Positions 28,750-37,055 of a stretch of 64,000 nt of DNA are shown in pieces. Under the pieces are notes generated by a model. It made no database searches and was not told the origin of the DNA. It saw only the letters and a program-made list of their open reading frames with translations. Position numbers and translations under genes: made by a program. Every line of letters begins with the position of its first letter. Within the stretch, counting starts at the first letter, position 1. This stretch comes from Amarolinea aalborgensis. Its GTDB lineage: Bacteria; Chloroflexota; Anaerolineae; SSC4; Amarolineaceae. The DNA lies in the NCBI RefSeq assembly GCF_900491745.1, contig NZ_UETR01000008.1, forward strand, positions 1 through 64,000, written 5' to 3'.

Positions 28750-29268
28750 TCAGGCTGGCGGCGCGGCGATGGACTCGGTCTCTCTGAGGAAAAAGATGAG
28801 ATCCAGGTCGCCCGGCGATTGACCGTAGGCTGTCAACGCCACGGCCGCCTCACCGCGAAACTGCGTGCCGTGATTGACCACATGTGCGAAAAGGCGCCAC
28901 AACTCGTTTTGATGTGGCGCCTTTTTGGTTGTCTGATAGCGCACCGTCCGTTCGATGTCCTCATCGGTCAACCCATCCAGGTACGCACGCATTGCAAGCT
29001 CCTCTTCCTTCCAGAACTCACGCAGCGATTCCAGCGTGGGAAATCCGGTTTCCACGAGCATGGCCGGCGGCGAGATGCCTTCCTGGCAGCGTAGGCGCCA
29101 GACCACTTCCGCGCTCAGCACATGCACCAGCGCGCCGCGCAGGCTGCCGTGACTCAGCCCGGCCGGCGCGACAAACTGCGCCGGCGTCACCCTGGCGGCG
29201 GCGTCCAGCACACGATGATTCGCCCAATAGTTGTAATCGAACAGAACCGCAATTTCGCCCGTAGTCAT
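28750..29268 (-). CDS. DinB-family protein (1)
   Basis: 172 residues with the DinB four-helix pattern: LFDYNYWANHRVLDAA at the N-terminus, a first His in LVHVLSAEVVWRLR, and the late pair in LWRLFAHVVNHGTQFRGEAAVAL, which together form the metal-binding triad of the family. DinB proteins include thiol-dependent transferases (bacillithiol, mycothiol) and many of unknown role. AGGGAG precedes the ATG. Convergent with the tail-collar gene, 32 bp away. One of three DinB-like proteins in the window. Confidence 0.88.
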   Translation of the reverse strand: MTTGEIAVLFDYNYWANHRVLDAAARVTPAQFVAPAGLSHGSLRGALVHVLSAEVVWRLRCQEGISPPAMLVETGFPTLESLREFWKEEELAMRAYLDGLTDEDIERTVRYQTTKKAPHQNELWRLFAHVVNHGTQFRGEAAVALTAYGQSPGDLDLIFFLRETESIAAPPA

Positions 29269-29336
29269 GGCTTGCTCTCCCTTCCGTGTTTCCCTGCAGC
29301 CTATTTTAGCACACCTGGGGTCAGGGTCGAAACAAG

Positions 29337-29426
29337 GGGCATGTTGAGATGGGGCATGTTGAGATGGGGCATGTTGAGATGGGGCATGTTGAGATGGGGC
29401 ACGTTGAGATGGGGCACGTTGAGATG
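29337..29426. repeat. Six 15-bp tandem repeats across a translation start
   Basis: Units of GGGGCAYGTTGAGAT begin at 29337, 29352, 29367, 29382, 29397 and 29412; the last two have C for T at position 7. Each unit contributes an in-frame ATG (MGHVE per unit) to the CNNM-type gene that follows. Because 15 is a multiple of three, copy-number change would add or remove residues without shifting frame. Confidence 0.95.
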
Positions 29427-30731
29427 GTAAATATCGCGATTCTGGGTTTGCTCCTCGTTGTCAATGGCGTCTTCGCCCTGGCCGAAGCGGCGTTGATGTC
29501 CACGCGCAAAGCGCGGCTGCAGAACCTGGCGGACGATGGCGATGAAGGCGCCCAGGCCGCGCTGGCGCTGGTCAACGACCCGACCGCTTTTCTTTCCACG
29601 GTGCAAGTTGGGATTACCCTAGTCGGTATCTTGGCTGGCGCGTTGGGCGAAGCGACGCTGGCAGAGCAATTGGCGCGCTATTTTCTGCGGGCGCCGCTCC
29701 TGGCCCCCTACAGCCAGGCGCTCAGTTTCATCGTTGTGGTTCTGGTCGTAGCCTACGTGTCGTTGGTCATCGGCGAGCTAGTGCCCAAGCGCCTGGCATT
29801 GCTTAGCCCAGAACGCCTTATCAGTCGGGTTGCCATTCCCATGCGCCTCTTATCACGCCTCGCCTTCCCCGCGGTTCGCATCCTGAGTTTCTCTACGTCT
29901 TTGGTGCTGCGCCTCCTCGGCGTGCGCGCTTCCAGCGAACCGCCAGTCACCGAAGACGAGTTGAAGGTGCTGATCGAGCAAGGGACGGCGGCCGGCGTCT
30001 TCGACGCGGCTGAACAGGAGATTATTCATCGCACGTTTCGCATGAGTGATCGTAAAGTCGCCGCCCTGATGACGCCTCGCCCGGCCATTGCCTGGCTCGA
30101 TCTGAACGACAGCGCGGAAGAAAACTGGCGCAAAATCACGACCTCATCTTGGGCGCGTTTTCCCGTGGCCCGCGGCTCGCTTGACGCCATTGTTGGCGTG
30201 GTGCGCATCCATGATCTGCTGACCGCCCGCGCCCGCGGTGAACTCTTGGCCCTCGAAGACGTCGCGCAACCTCCGCTGCTGGTGCCGGAAAGCACGCCCG
30301 CGCTGCGCGCGCTGGAGATCTTGAAGCAGGCGCGCACGTCCATGGCTCTCGTCCTGGACGAATTCGGAGGCATCTCAGGCCTGTTCACGCTCAATGACGT
30401 GTTGCAGGCTATCGTGGGCGATCTGCCGGATCAAGATCAGCCAGCGCCGGCGTTGACCGTGCGGCGCGCAGATGGTTCCTGGCTTCTCGATGGCATGTTG
30501 CCGGTGGATGAAATGCAGGAATTGCTCGATCTGGCCGATTTGCCCGGCGCGGGCGATTATGCGACGGTCGCTGGTTTTACCCTGCGCATGCTGGGGCAAA
30601 TTCCGAATGCGGGCGATCATTTTGCGTGGGGTGGATGGACATTTGAGGTGGTGGACATGGACGGGCGCCGCGTGGACAAGGTGCTTGTGAGCCCTCTTGT
30701 GCGCTTAGCATCCACAGAATTCATAGAGTAG
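29424..30731 (+). CDS. CNNM/HlyC-CorC-type membrane protein with CBS domains
   Basis: 435 residues from ATG 29424 (VNIAILGLLLVVNGVFALAEAALMSTRKARLQ). A DUF21/CNNM membrane domain with about four helices (to about 190) is followed by two CBS domains (about 215-330: RKVAALMTPRPAIAWLD, LVLDEFGGISGLFTLNDVLQAIVG) and a CorC_HlyC domain (about 345-430: WLLDGMLPVDEMQELL, AGFTLRMLGQIPNAGD). The family is linked to Mg2+/metal efflux; older names call it hemolysin. The true start is uncertain because the 15-bp repeats offer five further in-frame ATGs upstream with GAGATGGGG-type ribosome sites; 29424 is where the family homology begins. Confidence 0.9.
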   Translation: MVNIAILGLLLVVNGVFALAEAALMSTRKARLQNLADDGDEGAQAALALVNDPTAFLSTVQVGITLVGILAGALGEATLAEQLARYFLRAPLLAPYSQALSFIVVVLVVAYVSLVIGELVPKRLALLSPERLISRVAIPMRLLSRLAFPAVRILSFSTSLVLRLLGVRASSEPPVTEDELKVLIEQGTAAGVFDAAEQEIIHRTFRMSDRKVAALMTPRPAIAWLDLNDSAEENWRKITTSSWARFPVARGSLDAIVGVVRIHDLLTARARGELLALEDVAQPPLLVPESTPALRALEILKQARTSMALVLDEFGGISGLFTLNDVLQAIVGDLPDQDQPAPALTVRRADGSWLLDGMLPVDEMQELLDLADLPGAGDYATVAGFTLRMLGQIPNAGDHFAWGGWTFEVVDMDGRRVDKVLVSPLVRLASTEFIE

Positions 30732-30827
30732 CATCATGCGCACAGACCGCCGCCTCGTGGCGTAAGACACGGGCGGCGGATAGGTGCGATGACGAGGGAT
30801 ACAGTTTCTGACTCGGCAGCCTGGACG

Positions 30828-31088
30828 TCACGGCGCGGCGAGCCGCGCGCGCACCTGGTCAACGATGAACTCGTTGCTCGTGTGCACGCCGGTCGCCAGC
30901 TTGGAATAGATCAAAACGCCGTCCACGGTCACTTCGTAGCGGCCACCGTAGGATGGGATCAGGATGATCTCTGCCAACGGATGCGGCTGGTTGATGGTTC
31001 GTTTGAATGTATTGACCAGAGTCTCCACCAAACTGGTGGCGCGTGGGGTGTAGTTTCAAGCTACGCAGAATTCAATCGTGATACGCAT
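30828..31088 (-). CDS. Rdx/SelW-like probable selenoprotein with in-frame UGA
   Basis: 86 residues if the TGA at 31058-31056 is read as selenocysteine. ATG 31088 has AGGAG about 6 bases upstream. The first residues MRITIEFC-V-A-U-NYTPRA place C8 and U11 in the CxxU redox motif of the Rdx (SelT/SelW/SelH) family, exactly where homologues have C or U, and NYTPRA is the expected follow-up. Downstream the family pattern continues: LVETLVNTFKR, EIILIPSYGGRYEVTVDGVLIYSKLATG. A hairpin suited to a bacterial SECIS element follows the UGA. Rdx proteins have a thioredoxin-like fold and presumed redox roles. It is the last gene of a leftward operon, 9 bp after the HlyD stop. A nonsense mutation of a Cys codon is the alternative. 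Conventional calling would start at TTG 31031 and miss the active site. Confidence 0.8.
31025..31039 (-). promoter_or_regulatory. Candidate bacterial SECIS hairpin
   Basis: Downstream of the in-frame TGA the message can fold CCACCA (31039-31034), loop GUU, UGGUGG (31030-31025). The loop's first base is G and begins 22 nt after the UGA, within the 16-37 nt spacing and G-in-loop rule used for bacterial SECIS searches. The stem is only 6 bp, with possible extra pairing below. Thermodynamic folding was not computed. Confidence 0.5.
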
Positions 31089-31097
31089 CTCACACTC

Positions 31098-32393
31098 CTA
31101 CTGGTTGATCGTCACCGACGCGGTCATGTTCCAGCGCAGCCGCGGATCGCTCTTCTCCGGCGCAATGACCACCTTGTAGGTGATGTCGCCCTGTTTGCTG
31201 ACGCCCACTGCGCCGATGCTCAGCACTTTGCCGGTCATTTCCAGGTCAGGAATGGCATCGAATGTGAGCTTGACTATATCGCCCACCGTTACACGAACCA
31301 CGGCCAGCTCAGTCAAGTCGTCTGTCTCAATCTGCCAATTGCCTAAATCGGCCAGGCGCACGGCCACGGCGCCGGCGGCGATACTCTCGCCGACCTTCGC
31401 ATTGAGCACTGCCACCGCGCCGGCAAACGGCGCCCGCAGTTCCGTGTCGGCTAACGCAGCCTGCGCCTGATCAAGCCCCGCCTTCGCGGCCGCAACATCG
31501 GCTTCGGCCGCGGCTACGGTCTCTGCCCGGTTTCCAGATTGGATCAGATCGAGCTGCGCCTGCGCGCGGCGCACTTCGGCTTGGGCGGCGGCGATATCTT
31601 CAGCGCGGGCTGGGACCTTCACCTTATCCAACGCGGCCTGCGCGCGCTGCACCTGCGCACGCGCCTGGGCAATGTCCGCGGCGCTGGCGCCCTTAGCCAA
31701 ATCGTCGTAGCGCGCCTTCGCGGCGTTGTAGTTGTTGGTTGCCTGCTGAAGCTGCAAGGCCTCGGGCCGCGCCCCAATGTTCGGATCACCCTGCACACGG
31801 TCATACGCGGCTTGCGCCTGGCGCACCGCGGCTTCTGCATTCGCCAGGTCGGCTTGAGATGCGATCAACTGCTTCTGACTGGCGCCTTCTTGAGTCTTCT
31901 GCAGAGTGGCGCGCGCGGCCGCCATGTCTGCCTGGGCCGCGGCCAAATCTTCGGGCCGCGCCGGCGCCTGAATGCGCGCCAATTGCGCGCGCGCGGCGTC
32001 CAAACCAGCCTGTGCAACCGCAATTTCCGCTACGCGCGCACCCGCCTTCAATTCCGCCAGGCGCGCTTCTGCGCGGCTCACGTTGGCCTGCGCCTGCTCA
32101 ACCGCAGCTTGCGCCCGCGCCCCGTTGAGGCGCACCAACACTTGACCCGCGGAGACGGCATCGCCTTCCTTGACCAGCACCTCCGCCACAATACCGGCGG
32201 CGGCAATGCTCAGATCGGCCGATTGCACCGGCGCCACGCGTGCATCGGCTACGACCGCGCTCGCGGTCTGCTGTACGACCGGCGCCGCTTCTACAGACGG
32301 CGTTTGCGCAGCGCGGCCGCGCGTCAAGACGGCGGCCCCACTTCCGACAACGATCACCGCGGCGACAATCCCGATCAACCACTTATTTTTCAT
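31098..32393 (-). CDS. HlyD-family periplasmic adaptor (membrane fusion) protein
   Basis: 431 residues. An N-terminal membrane anchor (about 5-27, WLIGIVAAVIVVGSGAAV) precedes the biotinyl-lipoyl half-motif (GIVAEVLVKEGDAVSAGQVLVRLNG), an unusually long alanine-rich coiled-coil hairpin (about 95-310) with repeated PARxEDxAAAQAxxxxAxAQL units, then the second lipoyl half (TELRAPFAGAVAVLNAKVGESI) and beta-barrel domain. Such adaptors link an inner-membrane ABC or RND pump to an outer partner or act in Gram-positive type exporters; no pump gene is adjacent. GGAGG precedes ATG 32393. It lies 90 bp after the kinase gene and 9 bp before the Rdx gene. Confidence 0.9.
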   Translation of the reverse strand: MKNKWLIGIVAAVIVVGSGAAVLTRGRAAQTPSVEAAPVVQQTASAVVADARVAPVQSADLSIAAAGIVAEVLVKEGDAVSAGQVLVRLNGARAQAAVEQAQANVSRAEARLAELKAGARVAEIAVAQAGLDAARAQLARIQAPARPEDLAAAQADMAAARATLQKTQEGASQKQLIASQADLANAEAAVRQAQAAYDRVQGDPNIGARPEALQLQQATNNYNAAKARYDDLAKGASAADIAQARAQVQRAQAALDKVKVPARAEDIAAAQAEVRRAQAQLDLIQSGNRAETVAAAEADVAAAKAGLDQAQAALADTELRAPFAGAVAVLNAKVGESIAAGAVAVRLADLGNWQIETDDLTELAVVRVTVGDIVKLTFDAIPDLEMTGKVLSIGAVGVSKQGDITYKVVIAPEKSDPRLRWNMTASVTINQ

Positions 32394-32483
32394 GGATGCT
32401 TCCTCCAATTGACTTCATGTCTCTTGACTCTCAGCCAATTGGACGGCAACTGCCCTGGATTTCGTCACCCAGGCGGGTGTATT

Positions 32484-33677
32484 TCAGATCACCTCGGCCG
32501 ACGAGGCGATCGGCAGGGTGAACAGGAAGGCTGACCCGACGCCCAGCGTACTGCGCACCCAAACGCGGCCGCCGTGCGCCTCAACGAGCTGTTTGACGAT
32601 GGCGAGGCCCAATCCAAAGCCGCCCGTGGCCCGCGCCCGCGAGCGGTCCGCGCGATAGAAACGCTCGAACACGTTGGGCAAGTCTTGATAGGCAATCCCC
32701 GAACCGGTGTCTTGCACGCTCACTTCGACCTCCGGCCCGCTGACCCGTGCGCTCACGGTGACGTGCCCTTGCGGCAGCGTGTGTGTGATGGCGTTGTCCA
32801 GTAAATTATACAATACCTGCCCAATCCGTTCGCGGTCGGCGTAGACGGGCGGCAGCGCCTCCGGCAGCTCCGCGGTCAGATTGATCTGTTTGTCGGTCGC
32901 CAGCGGCTGCATCGAGGTGATGGCGCGCAGAATGAACTCGCGCGGGGACACACTCTGCTGCACGAGCTTGAGCTGGCCCGCTTCTACCAGGGCCAGTTCC
33001 TGCAAGTCTTCGACCAAGCGGTTGAGCAGCATCGTTTCTTCATGAATGGATTCCAGCACGATTGGGCTGGGATCGGCGACGCCATCCTGCAGCGCCTCGA
33101 TATAACCTCGAATGTTGGTCAGCGGAGTGCGCAGCTCGTGCGCGACATCGGTCACCAATTGGCGCCGCAGTTGCTCGGTGCGCGCCAGGCCGTCGGCCAG
33201 GGCGTTGAAGGCATGCGCCAGCGCGCCCAGTTCGTCCTTGCTCTCCACTTTCACCCGTTGGCGCAGATCGCCGGCTTCCAGGCGTCGTACGGCCTTGGTC
33301 AGCGCGCTGACCGGGCCCAGGATGCGTCGCGTGAAGGTCAATGTCAAGAGCGTGGCAACCCCGCCGGCCGCGATGATGGCTGTGAGCAGGGTGCGGTTGA
33401 CCGAACGGATAAAGACATCCTGGCCGACACGCGTCCCGGTGGAAACCGCCAGATCAAAGCAACGTACACTCATCGTGCCGCCTTCTTTGACGAAACTCTC
33501 GAATTGGCTGGTAATGGCCCAACTGCCCACCAAGGCCGCGATGCCGACGGTGACGATCACGACCGTGGCAAGCATCAAGAGCAAACGAAAGCGCAGGCTG
33601 TTGAAGATCGAAACCAGGGGCGCGTTGTTGGGCGGCAAGGTGCGGGGCGGCAGACGAAAACGCAGGCTATTGGACAC
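32484..33677 (-). CDS. Sensor histidine kinase, HAMP-HisKA-HATPase type
   Basis: 397 residues starting at GTG 33677, with GGAGGGG just upstream and an 11-bp overlap with the regulator gene. Two membrane helices (about 32-55 and 100-125) flank a short periplasmic loop; then HAMP (about 125-175), HisKA with H180 (LVTDVAHELRTPLTNIRGYIEAL), and HATPase motifs NLLDNAITHTL, VQDTGSGIAYQDLPNVFERFYR, GFGLGLAIVKQLVEAHGG. The N-terminus carries a duplicated NSLRFRL, as if the original start MFNSLRFRL were extended by copying. Partner is the OmpR-type regulator directly upstream. Confidence 0.93.
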   Translation of the reverse strand: MSNSLRFRLPPRTLPPNNAPLVSIFNSLRFRLLLMLATVVIVTVGIAALVGSWAITSQFESFVKEGGTMSVRCFDLAVSTGTRVGQDVFIRSVNRTLLTAIIAAGGVATLLTLTFTRRILGPVSALTKAVRRLEAGDLRQRVKVESKDELGALAHAFNALADGLARTEQLRRQLVTDVAHELRTPLTNIRGYIEALQDGVADPSPIVLESIHEETMLLNRLVEDLQELALVEAGQLKLVQQSVSPREFILRAITSMQPLATDKQINLTAELPEALPPVYADRERIGQVLYNLLDNAITHTLPQGHVTVSARVSGPEVEVSVQDTGSGIAYQDLPNVFERFYRADRSRARATGGFGLGLAIVKQLVEAHGGRVWVRSTLGVGSAFLFTLPIASSAEVI

Positions 33678-34371
33678 TGTCCCCTCCGGTATAGGCGAAC
33701 TTGTAACCAATCCCGTAGACGGTTTGCACGTAGATCGGCTCTTCAAGGCTTGGCTCAATTTTGCGCCGCAGGTTCATGACGTGTACGTCCACCGTGCGCT
33801 CCAGGCCGTCGTAATCGAACCCGAAGGCCTGCTCGAGCAGCTCCAGGCGGCTGAAGACGCGGCCAGGCTCCTTGATGAGAATTTCCAGCACCTTGAACTC
33901 TTTGGGCGTCAGGCGGATGAACTTCCCCTGTAAACGCACCTCATGCCGCACAAAATTGACCACCAGGTCGCCGGCTCGCACTTCATCGGTTTCGTGTGCG
34001 CTGCTTTCGTTCAAGCGGCGCAACACCGCGCGCACGCGCGCCAACAGCTCACGTGGGCTGAAGGGTTTGGTTACGTAGTCGTCTGCGCCCAAGTCAAGCC
34101 CCACCAGCTTGTCATGCTCGGTGGACTTGGCCGTGAGCATGATGATCGGCACCCTCGATTCGCTGCGCAAAATGCGGCACACGTCCAGGCCATCCACCGT
34201 AGGCAGCATCAGATCAAGGATGATCAAGTCTGGGCGTTTATGCCGCGCCATCAGCAGCGCCTGCTGCCCATCGTGCGCGGCCAGGACGCGATAGCCGTCC
34301 TTCTCCAAATACATGCGGACCAGGTCAACGGTTTTCCGGTCATCGTCTACAATCAAAATGCGGCGGTTCAT
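33667..34371 (-). CDS. OmpR/PhoB-family response regulator
   Basis: 234 residues. Receiver domain with D9-D11, phospho-acceptor D53 (LIILDLMLPTVDGLDV) and Lys in DYVTKPFSPRELLARV; C-terminal winged helix (about 135-230: RLTPKEFKVLEILIKEPGRVFSRLELLEQAFGFDYDGLERTVDVHVMNLRRKIE, IYVQTVYGIGYKF). First gene of the leftward operon with kinase, HlyD adaptor and Rdx. ATG 34371 is preceded by GAGGGA; an ATG five codons upstream is possible. Confidence 0.95.
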   Translation of the reverse strand: MNRRILIVDDDRKTVDLVRMYLEKDGYRVLAAHDGQQALLMARHKRPDLIILDLMLPTVDGLDVCRILRSESRVPIIMLTAKSTEHDKLVGLDLGADDYVTKPFSPRELLARVRAVLRRLNESSAHETDEVRAGDLVVNFVRHEVRLQGKFIRLTPKEFKVLEILIKEPGRVFSRLELLEQAFGFDYDGLERTVDVHVMNLRRKIEPSLEEPIYVQTVYGIGYKFAYTGGDSVQ

Positions 34372-34494
34372 GGCGGCGTCCCTCATTCAACGTGCAGCTT
34401 TGCCTACAGTATACCATGTTTTTCGTTAAGGTTGAATGTGGAAATGGTGTGAAAATCATGAAGACCAGGTGAAGGCCAGCACGCTGCAACACCC

Positions 34495-34523
34495 TTGACG
34501 GACAGGATAACCCGTGCTATGAT
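34495..34523 (+). promoter_or_regulatory. Sigma-70 type promoter of tdh-kbl
   Basis: TTGACG (34495-34500), 17-base spacer, TATGAT (34518-34523). The transcript would carry a leader of about 90 nt before tdh, containing no obvious terminator hairpin. It lies between the divergent regulator gene and tdh. Confidence 0.75.
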
Positions 34524-34620
34524 TTTAGCAGCGACAGGATGCACGCGTCCGTGACGGCGCCCTGCGTTTACCAACGAAAAGTCAATTTCGTTCTGATCTG
34601 CCTCAAAGGAGAGGTTCCTT

Positions 34621-35691
34621 ATGACCCACAACGGAAAGATGCGGGCTGTCATCAAACCAGAACGATCGCCCGGTTTGGAGATGGCCTCGGTTGACATTCC
34701 ACGCATTGGTCTCCATGATGCTCTAATCAAAGTGAAAGCCACCTCCATCTGCGGAACCGACTTGCATATCTTCAAGTGGGATCCCTGGGCGCGGGCGCAC
34801 ATCAATCCGCCGATCGTCGTGGGTCACGAGTTCTGCGGCGAAGTGGTAGAGATCGGCCAGGAAGTGACGCAGGTGAAAGTGGGTGATTTTGTCTCCGCGG
34901 AAAGTCACATTACCTGTCAGACCTGTGCGCAATGCCGCACCGGCAATGGTCACATCTGCAAGAACACCAAGATCATCGGCGTGGGGCGCGACGGCTGTTG
35001 GGCTGAGTACATCGCCATGCCAGAGTACAACCTGTGGCTGAACCCGCCCGACATGCCGGTGGAAATTGCCAGCCTGCAGGAGAACTTTGGCAACGCCGTT
35101 CACACCGCGTTTGCCACGGATGTCACTGCGCGCAAGGTGCTGGTTTCTGGGTGCGGCCCGGTGGGGCTGATGACGATTGCGGTATGCAAAGCGGCCGGCG
35201 CACGCCAGATTTTCGCCACCGATATTTCTCCTTATCGCCTGCGCCTGGCGCTGCGCATGGGCGCGCACTTTGCGTATAATGTCAGTGAGACAGACCCGGT
35301 GCGCGAAATCATGGCCCTGACTGATGGCGAAGGGGTGGATGTGCTGCTGGAGATGTCGGGCGCGGGGTCCGCGTTGGACCAGGGTTTCAAAGCCCTGCGG
35401 GATGGCGGCGAAGCGGCTTTGCTGGGTTTGGCGCCGGCGGCGATTGGCTTTGATCTCAATAATCACATCATCTTCAAAGGGGCGACGGTTTACGGCATTG
35501 TGGGGCGCCGACTCTGGCAGACCTGGTACCAGATGCGCGGGCTGCTGCGGTCGGGCGCGGTGGACCTGACGCCGCTCATCACCCACCGTTTTGCCCTGGA
35601 CGATTATCAGGAGGCGCTGCGCGTCATGCAGAGCGGTCAGAGCGGCAAGGTGATCATGTTCCCAGATGGGATTGCGAACAAGGAGGAGTGA
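34621..35691 (+). CDS. tdh: L-threonine 3-dehydrogenase
   Basis: 356-residue zinc-dependent medium-chain dehydrogenase oxidising L-threonine to 2-amino-3-ketobutyrate with NAD+. Catalytic zinc ligands C44 (SICGTDLH), H69 and E70 (VGHEFCGEV); structural zinc cysteines C99, C102, C105, C113 (ITCQTCAQCRTGNGHIC); NAD-binding VSGCGPVGLMTIAV. The Tdh-type motifs FKWDPWA near the active site and NHIIFKGATVYGIVGRR towards the C-terminus support threonine rather than general alcohol specificity, as does the following kbl gene 4 bp downstream. AAAGGAG precedes the ATG, and a good promoter lies upstream. Confidence 0.93.
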   Translation: MTHNGKMRAVIKPERSPGLEMASVDIPRIGLHDALIKVKATSICGTDLHIFKWDPWARAHINPPIVVGHEFCGEVVEIGQEVTQVKVGDFVSAESHITCQTCAQCRTGNGHICKNTKIIGVGRDGCWAEYIAMPEYNLWLNPPDMPVEIASLQENFGNAVHTAFATDVTARKVLVSGCGPVGLMTIAVCKAAGARQIFATDISPYRLRLALRMGAHFAYNVSETDPVREIMALTDGEGVDVLLEMSGAGSALDQGFKALRDGGEAALLGLAPAAIGFDLNNHIIFKGATVYGIVGRRLWQTWYQMRGLLRSGAVDLTPLITHRFALDDYQEALRVMQSGQSGKVIMFPDGIANKEE

Positions 35692-35695
35692 AACG

Positions 35696-36877
35696 ATGGC
35701 AGATCCATTGGCTTGGATTGCGGAAGATGTGGCTAACCTCAAGCAGCAGGGTTTGTTCATCAACCTGCGCACGATCGGCTCGGCCGTGGGGCCGTGGATG
35801 ATCGTGGATGGCAAGCGCGTGCTCAACATGTGCACGAACGATTACCTGGGGCTGGCGAATCATGCCGCGCTGCGCGAGGCGGCCCAGGCGGCCACAGCGC
35901 AATGGGGCGTTGGCCCGGCCGCGGTGCGTTCGATTGCCGGCACGACTGAGCTGCACGTTCAGCTGGAGAGGCGCCTGGCTCAGTTCAAGGGCGTCGAAGA
36001 TGCGCTTTACGTGCAGTCTGGCTTTTGCGCCAATCAAGCCGTTATCCCGCCGCTGGTGGGCAAAGAAGATGTGATCTTCTCCGATCGCCTCAACCATGCC
36101 TCCATTATTGATGGCTGTCGGCTCTCCAGCGCCAAGATCATCCCCTACGAACATGGGAATGCCGCAGACGCCGAGCGTGTGATCCAGGAGAATTTGCCTC
36201 ATTTCCGCCGCGGGCTGTTGATCAGCGATGGCGTCTTTTCGATGGATGGTGACATTGCCCCGCTCGATCAACTCTACTCCGTGGCCGCGCGCTACGGCGT
36301 GATGACCATGGTAGACGATGCGCACGGCGAAGGCGTGCTCGGGCACGGCGGACGCGGCATCGTAGATCATTTCGGCCTGCGCGGCAAGTTCGATGTCGAA
36401 GTAGGAACTTTGTCCAAGGCCTTTGGCGTCGTAGGAGGCGTCATTGCCGGCCGGAAGACCATTGTAGATTACGTGCGTCAGAAGGCGCGGCCGTTCCTGT
36501 TCTCCAGCGCGGTCACGCCGGCCGACACCGCAGCATGTTTGGCCGCTGTAGATCTGCTGGAGCAATCAACCGACCTGGTGGACCGCCTTTGGAGCAATGC
36601 GCGCTTTTTCAAGGCAGAGATGCAGCGCCTGGGCTTCGACACCGGCCGCAGCCAGACCCCAATTACCCCAGTCATGCTGGGCGAAGCGCCGCTGGCGCAG
36701 CAGTTCAGCCGCGCGCTGTTTGAACAGGGCCTCTTTGCCATGGCGATCGGCTTCCCCACGGTGGCGCGCGGCCAGGCGCGCATCCGCGTCATGATCAGCG
36801 CCAGCCACAGCCAGGCCGACCTCGAACAGGCGCTCACTATTTTCGCCGCTGTGGGTAAGCAGCTGGGCGTGATTTGA
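35696..36877 (+). CDS. kbl: Glycine C-acetyltransferase (2-amino-3-ketobutyrate CoA ligase)
   Basis: 393-residue PLP-dependent alpha-oxoamine synthase that splits 2-amino-3-ketobutyrate with CoA into glycine and acetyl-CoA. Family motifs: NMCTNDYLGLANH, GVGPAAVRSIAGTTELHVQLERRLAQF, the Asp-His pair of MVDDAHGEGVLG, and PLP-lysine K241 in VGTLSKAFGVVGG. With tdh it completes threonine degradation to glycine. AGGAGG at the end of tdh serves as ribosome site for ATG 35696. Closely related synthases (8-amino-7-oxononanoate, 5-aminolevulinate) are excluded mainly by the tdh partner. Confidence 0.93.
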   Translation: MADPLAWIAEDVANLKQQGLFINLRTIGSAVGPWMIVDGKRVLNMCTNDYLGLANHAALREAAQAATAQWGVGPAAVRSIAGTTELHVQLERRLAQFKGVEDALYVQSGFCANQAVIPPLVGKEDVIFSDRLNHASIIDGCRLSSAKIIPYEHGNAADAERVIQENLPHFRRGLLISDGVFSMDGDIAPLDQLYSVAARYGVMTMVDDAHGEGVLGHGGRGIVDHFGLRGKFDVEVGTLSKAFGVVGGVIAGRKTIVDYVRQKARPFLFSSAVTPADTAACLAAVDLLEQSTDLVDRLWSNARFFKAEMQRLGFDTGRSQTPITPVMLGEAPLAQQFSRALFEQGLFAMAIGFPTVARGQARIRVMISASHSQADLEQALTIFAAVGKQLGVI

Positions 36878-36893
36878 CCGCGAGAAAAGCGAC

Positions 36894-36922
36894 TTGACGT
36901 TGACTGCAAGGCGTGGTAATCT
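36894..36922 (+). promoter_or_regulatory. Sigma-70 type promoter of the LysM lipoprotein gene
   Basis: TTGACG (36894-36899), 17-base spacer, TAATCT (36917-36922), about 130 bases before the LysM gene and just after the kbl stop. Confidence 0.65.
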
Positions 36923-37055
36923 CTTTGTCATACACCTGGCGCGAATTTGCAGGCCGTTGTCAGCGCAGTTTTGAACCGGATGAACGATCCCGTGAACGCG
37001 CGCCAGTCACGTTGCACTTTCATTTTCAATCTCGATGGAGGACAGAAGACAGATC

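Noticed and set aside
29337..29426. CRISPR or MITE
   Set aside because: Continuous 15-bp tandem units without spacers.
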